From: Natrinema sp. HArc-T2
GTDB lineage: Archaea; Halobacteriota; Halobacteria; Halobacteriales; Natrialbaceae
NCBI RefSeq assembly: GCF_041821085.1
Contig: NZ_JBGUAZ010000002.1
Location: 558,001 to 622,000 of the forward strand
DNA length: 64,000 nucleotides
Direction of reading: 5' to 3'
Shown here: one piece after another, positions 57,375 through 64,000 of the stretch
Numbering within the stretch: the stretch's first letter is position 1
How the letters are laid out: the number at the start of each line of letters is the position of its first letter
Program-made: the position numbers and the translations under genes
Notes under the pieces: generated by a model
Databases searched by the model: none
Told to the model about the DNA's origin: nothing
What the model saw: the letters and a program-made list of their open reading frames with translations, nothing else

Positions 57375-58499
57375 ATGCGCCGACTCTTACAGGCAAAAAC
57401 GGCTGTTCAAAAGCGGCTGCCCGCGGTTTCTCGACTCTCCGTCGCGGCGCTGCTTTTCGCGCTGGCGCTACTCGCTGTGGTTGTCGCAGCAAGTGTCGTC
57501 GAATCCGAATTCCCGTCGAGCACTTCCGTAGACGTGTGGGTCGCTTCATCGCGACTCGTCCTCTGGAGCACCATTGTCGTTCTCATGCTCGTCACGATCA
57601 GTGGCTATCTGCTCTCTCGACGGTACGAGGAGGTGCTCCTCGATCAGTGGAGTCAGTTGTCGAGTTGGGCGCAGGCGATCGTCGCTGGTATCGTCTGTGG
57701 AACGGTCGTTGCAATCGGTCTCGGTGTCGCCACTCTTGCTGGAGCGGTCCCGCTGGCGTTAGTCCCTGTGGGATCGCTGATCGCCTGGCCTGTTGCGACG
57801 GTCTGTACGCTCCGCCAGCGCCGCAAACCGCATGCGGACGATTCCTCGTCCGCGCTGGAGTCGCTACTTATCACGGTCGGATACGCGCAGGCCAAGCACC
57901 TCCAGACACGCACGCTCGCTGGCATCGTGGGTCTTGTCGGTGCCGTCCTCGGAAGCGTCGGCGTTCGTGTGCTGCTCTCGTGGTTCCCGTGGTTCGACGG
58001 GACCCTCACACCACTTCAGACTGCCGTCCTCGCTGTGTGTGGATGGCTACTCGCGACGGTGATCGTCTACAATCGCTACGCGTCGACGATCACCGATCGG
58101 ATCGATCTCCAGCTCGTTGCCGTCTCGAGCCCGGAACTACGGGACGGTCGCGAGCTGACGATCAAAAACACCGGAACCGTCCCCGTCGAGTTGACGCAAG
58201 CGAAGCTTCGTGATACGAACCGTGACTGCTATCAGTTCGGTGTCGGCGTCACGCTCGGACCGGGCGCGTGCTGCTCGTTCGCGGTTCCGGCGTCGTTTTC
58301 GCTCGAGTCGAATGAAACCACGATGGCTCTTCCGCTTGGGTATACGCTCACACAGGGGAGCGAACACCCGATTATTTACACTCGAGACGGCGAGCAGTAC
58401 GTCCTCCGGGAAGGGACTGAACTGCTGGATCGTGATTCCACCCGAGAGACGACCCGACAGACGGTCGCGCTAGGTGTCGAACCAACGCCACAGGAGTAG
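57375..58499 (+). CDS. Multi-pass membrane protein next to CIS genes
   Basis: 374 residues. Six predicted spans: about 21-42 (LSVAALLFALALLAVVVAAS), 58-80 (RLVLWSTIVVLMLVTISGYL), 98-119, 121-145, 178-200 (LAGIVGLVGAVLGSVGVRVL) and 210-230 (LQTAVLAVCGWLLATVIVYN). The C-terminal about 140 residues form a beta-rich domain (LQLVAVSSPELRDGRELTIK, NTGTVPVELTQAKLRDTNRD). No known family. It ends 18 nt before the giant CIS-region ORF on the same strand, so the two are probably co-transcribed. Inference: it could be a membrane partner of the injection particle, for assembly, docking or release. Confidence 0.75.
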   Translation: MRRLLQAKTAVQKRLPAVSRLSVAALLFALALLAVVVAASVVESEFPSSTSVDVWVASSRLVLWSTIVVLMLVTISGYLLSRRYEEVLLDQWSQLSSWAQAIVAGIVCGTVVAIGLGVATLAGAVPLALVPVGSLIAWPVATVCTLRQRRKPHADDSSSALESLLITVGYAQAKHLQTRTLAGIVGLVGAVLGSVGVRVLLSWFPWFDGTLTPLQTAVLAVCGWLLATVIVYNRYASTITDRIDLQLVAVSSPELRDGRELTIKNTGTVPVELTQAKLRDTNRDCYQFGVGVTLGPGACCSFAVPASFSLESNETTMALPLGYTLTQGSEHPIIYTRDGEQYVLREGTELLDRDSTRETTRQTVALGVEPTPQE

Positions 58500-58517
58500 T
58501 CGAACCCGGATTCCACC

Positions 58518-61500
58518 ATGCTATGTGACGATCTCGAATGCGAGTCGACACTGCGAGAGATCAGCGTACTTCGCCAGCAGCCGACGACGGACGATTCGTC
58601 GATAGGAATCGAGTCGAACGACCGTCGATCGCCCGCTCGACTCGAGTCCAGCGTCACGGCGATCGCGACGCTGGCGCCCGATCGATTGGCCGGCGGACTC
58701 GGTGTCCGTATTGCCCGGAAACGGAGTCCGGTCGAGTTGTTGTTTCGGTTACCTCTTCTGACACGTCCTGATGACGGGCTGGGAGACGAGTCGGCGGTTT
58801 CGGTCGTGGCTCCGTCTCCGTTAACCGGGACGAAAACAGGACATCGCAAGAGTTCGGGTTCGGCTGTCATCCCAGCAAGCTATCTGAACTGTACCGACCA
58901 GTCTGGCGGTATCCACAATCAGTCCGCCATCGAGCCGATACGTGCTCCTCGTTCGGCCACCGACACGGTGGGTAACTCGGGTGCAGCGTCACGACGACCG
59001 ACCGAGTCACTCTGGACCGATGCAAAGCGGACACGACGACGGAAGCGACGGTCTCCGACGGGGGTGAGACGATCGATGTTCACGGGAGTCGGTACGGAGC
59101 AACTAGACTCCCTCGTCTCGGATGACAGCGGACGAGCGATAGTCATGCCCAACGTGGCTGGATGCGGCTGGTCACACGCACTCGCCACTCGAACCGTGCC
59201 GTCGATCGACGAGACTGCTGACCCGTCCGCCGGTCACGCTCCCTCGAGCCACGTCGTCGACCGTTCCGATACGACGCTCGAGCTTGTAGTCCAGCAGACT
59301 GGCCTTTATGACGGTACAACGGATCCAATCGCGCGACCCGAGCGGACCGAGACACGAGGTGTGGCTCCACCCGCAGACGACAGCGGACAGAGTCGGCTCT
59401 CTGAGGCTGGTTCGACCGTCTGGATGACGGATCGACACACGGTGACAGATGCTGTGGCCGACAATCGACACACTCCTATCTGGCACCGTTCGATGCGACG
59501 GCGCGATGGACTGGCGTTGTGCCAGTATCGTCCGCGACGGAACGATCGTGCACGTGGCGGTCTCGATCCTCTCGCCGCCCGCTCTTCCGACGACCGACAC
59601 GCTCGGACACGCGACCGTCCACCTAGAGGGTTCGATACACTAGATACCGTCTCTCACCCTCACTGTGTGTCTCGATTGCGCTCGCCGTTCTCGTCCCACC
59701 GGTCGACATCGTTCACGACGAGCACCGATCGGAGTCCGAAGCAGCCACGCCTCGAACTGACCGCTTCGATTGCGCCACACGAGGGACCGATCCCCGCGCA
59801 GTCTCGTCTCGTTTCGGTCGTGTCTCGAGGTGTGCACACGCCGGTCCGATACGCTCGAACGGCCCGCAATCCAGTGGCTCGAGCGCCAACGGCTTCGACT
59901 TCCCGCGTCGTTACGAGTGAGTCACAGCGAACGGCTACCCCGCCCACAGTGCCGATGTGGCTGTCGATCGACACTCATGGCTCTCGTGTCCCACGCAGTC
60001 GGTTGTGGCTGCCGCCGCCCACTCATCAGGATCGCAATGTCTCTGGTGGCACCGCCAGCCAGCATCCGCTTCGTTTACAGCGTGTAACCGGGGCTGACCC
60101 CGTCCATCCGTCGGGAACCGCCTCGCCGACCGCGGGTCTGTCCACTCCATTCGATAGCCGACGTATTCGCCACAACCCCGGGCCCGACACACAGCGTCGC
60201 ACTAACGAAGTGCGATCACGAACCGACGAGCGAGCGCCATCGGATCGTGCTCGCCAACCTCGCCGTCTCCTGTCGATTCGATCCGAGAGCGACGCTGCTG
60301 TCGGACTGATCGCACGCAGACCGAGCATGGAGGGGGCAGTCGAGGGAGATGGTGTCGGTTCGGTTCGGTCGATCCGGAGGCGATCTCCGATCCCGAGGGC
60401 CGTCTCGTCTTCGGTCAGTGCGACCCATGCCGATAGCAGCCGATCAGACCGACAACAGCCGGTCTCCGTGAAAACGAACTCGGCCACCACTGCACACGGA
60501 GTGTCACCGGTTGAACGACGCTGGCCACAACAAGTGTCACAACCAGCAATGTCGTTGGGACGGCTCGCCGCTCCGCGATCCGCTCGAGCAGTGTCGCACC
60601 TCGGTTCGCACCGCGCCCTCGAGCGTGCGGTCAATATGATGACCGAACGGAAGTCCCACAGCGACGACAGCGTTCGCCTCTCGCCCCGGCCTCTCTCAGC
60701 GTTGCGAGTGGTACGGTCATCGATCCAGCGACCAGAACGCTCTCGCCGTTTACGACGCGAAACTGGGCGCATCGACGATACCGTGGTTGGTCTGTGGGAA
60801 ACCGTGACCACACCGAACAGATCTCTATACGTGAACCCGTCCGACACGGCGTCTCGAATGCGAATTGCCGCCGATCGAATCAGGAACAGGGCTGTTAGCG
60901 CTGGCTCCACGGATTCGGTATCTGAGATCCGAGGGCTCTACCAGTCGAACCCCCTCGCTCGCGGCGGTGCATTCGGCACAATGCCTGTCCAGCGCGACCG
61001 ACCGGGTGAAAACGAACTCGACGCGAGTTCCCGGCTGCTGGTGCCCCCAACGGTTACTGACGACCGATCGCATTCCCGCTTGTCCGACAGGACGACAGCA
61101 ACGGCGCTCACGATGATCGAATCGTCGGGACCGATAGCCGGTTCAGGACGACCGGCCTCGAGCGATCGACACCTCGTCGCAAGACTGCAATCGAGCGCAC
61201 GGACATCGCGGGAATCGTCTCACTCACGGCATGGATACGAGCCGAGCGGGCATGGTCGAAACGGGATCGACCCGACCTGTGGCGTTCGATCACCACCGCT
61301 TGGGATCAACGAGACAACCCGACGACAGCACTCGTCGTGGATACAGCGCAAACAACGTGGTGAGAGACGCGTCTCGGTGGGTGGCGGTCGATCAGCGGAC
61401 GTATCGACTGCGTTCGATGTCGTCGAGTTGCCCTCGGATTCGATTGCGCCGCCGAGGAGCGGCCCACGATCGGGCCCACCGTCCGTGATTGGGATAGAAA

Positions 61501-62843
61501 TTCGTGGCGATTGCGGTGCTTGTTCGACCGGTGCCGACGATCGGGGTCGTAATCTGCAGGACGGAACGGCACCGCTCTCGCCGACGCGCCCTGCTGTCTC
61601 ACCGTCTCGTGTCGCTGTCACTCTTCCTCGAACGACACGTTCGGAGCCGACCGTGGCAACGAGTCGACACCGATACCGGCCTGCTGGCGATCGGACTCGT
61701 CTACGTACCGATCGTTCGATTCCTGACCTGAGCGACGCTGGCGTGCCGTCACGTGAACCCGTGTGGCCCAAGTGCGGTGATCGGACAGTGTCGCCTCGTC
61801 TCTTTCGGACGACAAGACGATCCTCGCACTCTACCCTGTGGACGGCGGCTTCCCGAGCCCCCGTCGTCTCTCAGCTAGATTACGTCGGGTCTCTCGCCTT
61901 GAAGCTCCCAGTCGCGGCCACCGTCGACGAAACTGATGACCGTGTCGGTATCGATACTGCCGACTCGGTTACGGCTCCACAGCCCCGTCTGTCGATCGCG
62001 AGCCCAGCCAACTTCAGGAATCGGCGGTTCCAACCCAGCCGCCGTCTGCGGCGGCGGTTGTCGACGGCGGACTCTTCGGCGCGTCGATCGCTCGACGAAC
62101 CCCGACTCGAGAACGATCGTCTGGGGGCTCCGTCGCTTGTATACCCTCCTCGAGAGTACGGCTCGGAAGCTATCGTGACGGCACTAGATTCGCCGTCACG
62201 CGGACGGTGGGTGGAATATACTTCGAACCGGATGTATAGAACAACAAATAATAGTGTTGAATTAATAGAAGAAAATAAAATGGAAGTAGGGCTGCGACCG
62301 AACGCAGGAACAGAACGTCCCTCATTGACGTACCGAACAACGGCAGATGCGGATATGCCATCCGTCGATCGGGACAGGTCGCATCGACTGACTGACGATG
62401 TGTCGAACTCGACAGCCGCGTCGACTGGAGCCTCTCGTGGCTCCAGCCCACGGCGTTCCAGTCGGAATCTCAGGCAGGATCGACACCAGCGCTGGGGGCC
62501 GGAACATGCAGCGCCAGCCGATGACGATAGCGACCGAACGCAAGCAGCGTTCCGTTCGGATACCGATCCGAATCCGGGCTCGGCACATCGTGGGCAATCT
62601 GGGAGTCGTGACGACGGACATCCCTGGCCGGACGAAACACGACAATCACCGATCCAACGACCGGGGCTATCGATCGATCCCGCTCCTGACTCGACTCACC
62701 ACCACGGGCACCGCTTCGATGGCGTCGACGTGCCATCGGGCACTGACCCACGCTTCGACGCCGATGTCGATCGTGCCGTCCAGGAACTCTATCGGAAACT
62801 CGAGCGGAAACTCAGGATCGAGCGCGACCGGAGGGGGCTGTAG
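58518..62843 (+). CDS. Giant Arg/Ser/Thr-rich, mostly disordered protein of the CIS region
   Basis: 1441 residues from ATG 58518 (MLCDDLECESTLREISVLRQ). Composition is unlike the acidic haloarchaeal norm: Arg, Ser, Thr and Pro dominate and Lys is scarce. Little globular structure is expected, apart from a short N-terminal part and a C-terminal helix. The last 25 residues (VDRAVQELYRKLERKLRIER, then DRRGL) form an amphipathic helix. From memory, similar endings occur in low-complexity proteins encoded just before the LysM adaptor in other CIS clusters. The frame is open for 4.3 kb; at about 60% GC chance would give a stop roughly every 30 codons, so the frame is under selection. ATG of the LysM gene follows the stop directly. 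An internal AT-rich stretch at 62216-62280 raises the option of a second start at ATG 62281. Confidence 0.65.
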   Translation: MLCDDLECESTLREISVLRQQPTTDDSSIGIESNDRRSPARLESSVTAIATLAPDRLAGGLGVRIARKRSPVELLFRLPLLTRPDDGLGDESAVSVVAPSPLTGTKTGHRKSSGSAVIPASYLNCTDQSGGIHNQSAIEPIRAPRSATDTVGNSGAASRRPTESLWTDAKRTRRRKRRSPTGVRRSMFTGVGTEQLDSLVSDDSGRAIVMPNVAGCGWSHALATRTVPSIDETADPSAGHAPSSHVVDRSDTTLELVVQQTGLYDGTTDPIARPERTETRGVAPPADDSGQSRLSEAGSTVWMTDRHTVTDAVADNRHTPIWHRSMRRRDGLALCQYRPRRNDRARGGLDPLAARSSDDRHARTRDRPPRGFDTLDTVSHPHCVSRLRSPFSSHRSTSFTTSTDRSPKQPRLELTASIAPHEGPIPAQSRLVSVVSRGVHTPVRYARTARNPVARAPTASTSRVVTSESQRTATPPTVPMWLSIDTHGSRVPRSRLWLPPPTHQDRNVSGGTASQHPLRLQRVTGADPVHPSGTASPTAGLSTPFDSRRIRHNPGPDTQRRTNEVRSRTDERAPSDRARQPRRLLSIRSESDAAVGLIARRPSMEGAVEGDGVGSVRSIRRRSPIPRAVSSSVSATHADSSRSDRQQPVSVKTNSATTAHGVSPVERRWPQQVSQPAMSLGRLAAPRSARAVSHLGSHRALERAVNMMTERKSHSDDSVRLSPRPLSALRVVRSSIQRPERSRRLRRETGRIDDTVVGLWETVTTPNRSLYVNPSDTASRMRIAADRIRNRAVSAGSTDSVSEIRGLYQSNPLARGGAFGTMPVQRDRPGENELDASSRLLVPPTVTDDRSHSRLSDRTTATALTMIESSGPIAGSGRPASSDRHLVARLQSSARTSRESSHSRHGYEPSGHGRNGIDPTCGVRSPPLGINETTRRQHSSWIQRKQRGERRVSVGGGRSADVSTAFDVVELPSDSIAPPRSGPRSGPPSVIGIEIRGDCGACSTGADDRGRNLQDGTAPLSPTRPAVSPSRVAVTLPRTTRSEPTVATSRHRYRPAGDRTRLRTDRSIPDLSDAGVPSREPVWPKCGDRTVSPRLFRTTRRSSHSTLWTAASRAPVVSQLDYVGSLALKLPVAATVDETDDRVGIDTADSVTAPQPRLSIASPANFRNRRFQPSRRLRRRLSTADSSARRSLDEPRLENDRLGAPSLVYPPREYGSEAIVTALDSPSRGRWVEYTSNRMYRTTNNSVELIEENKMEVGLRPNAGTERPSLTYRTTADADMPSVDRDRSHRLTDDVSNSTAASTGASRGSSPRRSSRNLRQDRHQRWGPEHAAPADDDSDRTQAAFRSDTDPNPGSAHRGQSGSRDDGHPWPDETRQSPIQRPGLSIDPAPDSTHHHGHRFDGVDVPSGTDPRFDADVDRAVQELYRKLERKLRIERDRRGL
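62216..62280 (+). other. AT-rich island inside the giant ORF, possible internal promoter
   Basis: About 65 bp that are strikingly A+T-rich (GAATATACTTCG, AACAACAAATAATAG, GAATTAATAGAAG, AAAATAAA) compared with both sides. It stays open in frame, coding for Asn/Glu/Thr-rich sequence, and ends exactly at ATG 62281 (MEVGLRPNAGTERPSLTYRT). The layout looks like a promoter before a 187-codon gene that ends at 62843. Either the giant ORF contains an internal promoter, or two genes are joined in one frame. Confidence 0.45.
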
Positions 62844-63521
62844 ATGAGTGCCCGGAGCGGCAAACTCGAGAAAGCCCAGCTCATGATCGTCAACGGGAAA
62901 CAGAAGGGCGAAACGATCGAGTGTGCGTTTAACCCGAATGCCTACACGGTCGAAAAGAGCGTCAACTACGGCGAACTCAAGGCAACGGGGTCGGGAGCGT
63001 CGATCATGCAGTTCGTCGATGGGAACGCTGAAACACTGTCGATGGAACTGTTTTTCGACACGACCGATGAACTCGATTCGAACGGGTCGCCCGATACGAA
63101 GCAGGTGGATGTCCGCGAGCGATACACACAGCACATCGATACGCTCCTGTCGGTCGACGGGGAGTTACACGCGCCGCCGGTGTGTCGGTTCGTCTGGGGC
63201 GATGGGATCGATTTCACGGCGTTGCTCCAGCGGGCGAACAAACAGTTCACGAAGTTCCTCCCGAGTGGCGTTCCCATCCGCGCTCGAGTGAACGTCGTGT
63301 TCAAGGAATACAAGACAGCCGATTATCACAAGTCGGAGGTGTCTCCGGAGTCGACGGACAAGACCAAGGTCTGGACGGTCACTGACGGCGACACTCTCTG
63401 GTTGATCGCTGCCGAGGAGTACGGCGACGCCGCACACTGGCGGACCATCGCGAACCACAACGATATCGAGAATCCCCGCGCGATCGAGACGGGCGACACG
63501 CTCGAGTTACCGCCATTGTAG
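62844..63521 (+). CDS. CIS tube/baseplate adaptor with C-terminal LysM domain
   Basis: 225 residues; homologue of the LysM adaptor (Afp7-like) that links the inner tube to the spike-baseplate hub in contractile injection systems. N-terminal domain: KAQLMIVNGKQKGETIECAF with the family F-N-P-x-x-Y motif (FNPNAYTVEKSVNY), then LSMELFFDTTDE and VCRFVWGDGIDFTALLQRAN. LysM at about 174-225: WTVTDGDTLWLIAAEEYGD, RTIANHNDIENPRAIETGDT. Its ATG directly follows the stop of the upstream ORF (TAGATG at 62841-62846), and the VgrG gene starts 2 nt after its own stop, so this is a tight operon. Confidence 0.93.
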   Translation: MSARSGKLEKAQLMIVNGKQKGETIECAFNPNAYTVEKSVNYGELKATGSGASIMQFVDGNAETLSMELFFDTTDELDSNGSPDTKQVDVRERYTQHIDTLLSVDGELHAPPVCRFVWGDGIDFTALLQRANKQFTKFLPSGVPIRARVNVVFKEYKTADYHKSEVSPESTDKTKVWTVTDGDTLWLIAAEEYGDAAHWRTIANHNDIENPRAIETGDTLELPPL

Positions 63522-63523
63522 CT

Positions 63524-64000
63524 ATGCAGACTGGAACGAGCATTCAGCCACGCTACTCGCCGCGGTTCAGGGTCGATGTCGGTGATACGACGTTTCAGGA
63601 ACCGGGCGGTCGAATCGCAGATCTCGTCGTCGAGACGACGCTCGACGGCGCGGACCGGTTTTCGTTCACGCTCAACTTTCCGTTCGACGAGGAACTCGGC
63701 GAGTTCAGCGGGCTGACGTGGGACGATTTCGCAATCGGGACGGCCATCGAAATCGCGATGGGGTATGGCGGCGACGGAACCCTGACACCGTTGCTAACTG
63801 GCTCGATTCGATCGATCAACGCCGAGTTCACGACCGATCGAGGACCGTCGGTTACGGTCTCCGGCTACGGGCTACTCTGGGAGCTCATGCAAGGAACGAG
63901 TTCGGAGTCGTGGACGGAGACCACGGTCGGAGAGGTCGTCACGGACGTGCTATCGTCGTACTCGTTTTCGACGGTCGACGTCTCGGACGCGGCGATCAAC
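63524..64000 (+). CDS. CIS spike protein, VgrG/phage late control D type (3' part outside window)
   Basis: First 159 residues of a gene that runs off the right edge; start ATG 63524, 2 nt after the LysM gene stop. The N-terminus (MQTGTSIQPRYSPRFRVDVG, then DLVVETTLDGADRFSFTLNF) and the segment with ELGEFSGLTWDDF and VTVSGYGLLWELMQGTSSES match the gp27-like hub domain of VgrG/GPD proteins that trimerise to form the spike base. The gene order LysM-VgrG is the standard CIS order, expected to be followed by gp25-like and baseplate genes. Confidence 0.9.
   Translation, partial: MQTGTSIQPRYSPRFRVDVGDTTFQEPGGRIADLVVETTLDGADRFSFTLNFPFDEELGEFSGLTWDDFAIGTAIEIAMGYGGDGTLTPLLTGSIRSINAEFTTDRGPSVTVSGYGLLWELMQGTSSESWTETTVGEVVTDVLSSYSFSTVDVSDAAIN

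Noticed and set aside
59172-61771. Several minus-strand frames of 140-300 codons opposite the giant ORF
   Set aside because: They do not tile as an operon, lack recognisable domains and are each shorter than the uninterrupted plus frame, which also ends in a CIS-type C-terminal helix directly coupled to the LysM gene.

Overview
The window reads as chromosome of an extremely halophilic archaeon (class Halobacteria, probably Natrialbales-like; the genus is not resolved). The evidence is high GC with GC-rich third positions, strongly acidic predicted proteins, TATA boxes about 25-30 nt upstream of start codons (leaderless mRNAs), Tat lipoproteins with lipoboxes, haloarchaeal MC1, fused-repeat EndA, a group II thermosome, and typical haloarchaeal transfers (NAD-dependent ligase, UvrC, bacterial-type LeuRS).

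Both edges carry parts of a contractile injection system (CIS, phage-tail-like particle). At the left edge a sheath gene (1-1081, minus) runs out of the window and is divergent from a CIS-associated gene (1485-2738, plus). At the right edge a multi-pass membrane protein (57375), a giant arginine/serine-rich ORF (58518-62843), a LysM tube/baseplate adaptor (62844) and a VgrG/late-control-D spike gene (63524, cut) run rightwards. No sheath or tube gene precedes the right-hand genes inside the window. The halves may therefore be one locus split by rearrangement, or two loci.

The roughly 55 kb between them is mostly housekeeping. 2.8-7.7 kb: 2-oxoacid dehydrogenase complex (E1a, E1b, E2) with lipoyl synthase; no E3 gene follows E2. 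7.9-13.5 kb: PH-domain and membrane proteins, a Ski2/Hel308-like helicase, a lipoprotein, HAD and DJ-1 family enzymes. 13.9-18.6 kb: a cell-surface cluster with a duplicated pair (small secreted protein + 4-TM membrane protein), a DUF4382-like lipoprotein, a membrane-anchored winged-helix regulator and a secreted coiled-coil protein. 18.8-30 kb: Lrp-type effector domain, NucS-N/zinc-finger protein, endA, trpS, pheS-pheT, MC1 and prephenate dehydratase. 30-41 kb: peroxiredoxin, Hsp20, leuS, DUF2071 protein, alanine dehydrogenase-like enzyme, methyltransferase, thermosome, Dim2-like KH protein and RIO1 kinase. 41-45 kb: a methanethiol-oxidase/SBP56 gene between two paralogous [2Fe-2S] ferredoxins, then ligA. 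45-57 kb: zinc-ribbon microproteins, ArsA/Get3 ATPase, ABC-2 transporter, uvrC, SUI1/eIF1-like factor, two tandem GNAT acetyltransferases, Tat protein, orphan NrfD, and a putative Mn transporter with a DtxR-type operator.

Non-coding structure stands out. There are three copies of an about 86-bp structured repeat (18.6, 21.1, 40.6 kb) whose inner stem is preserved despite sequence change. There is a nested 101-bp palindromic element downstream of the thermosome, a row of 3-nt-loop hairpins downstream of pheT, an about 94-bp inverted-end element before endA, and a 78/79-bp tandem duplication before the ABC operon. I saw no rRNA, convincing tRNA, CRISPR array or insertion sequence.
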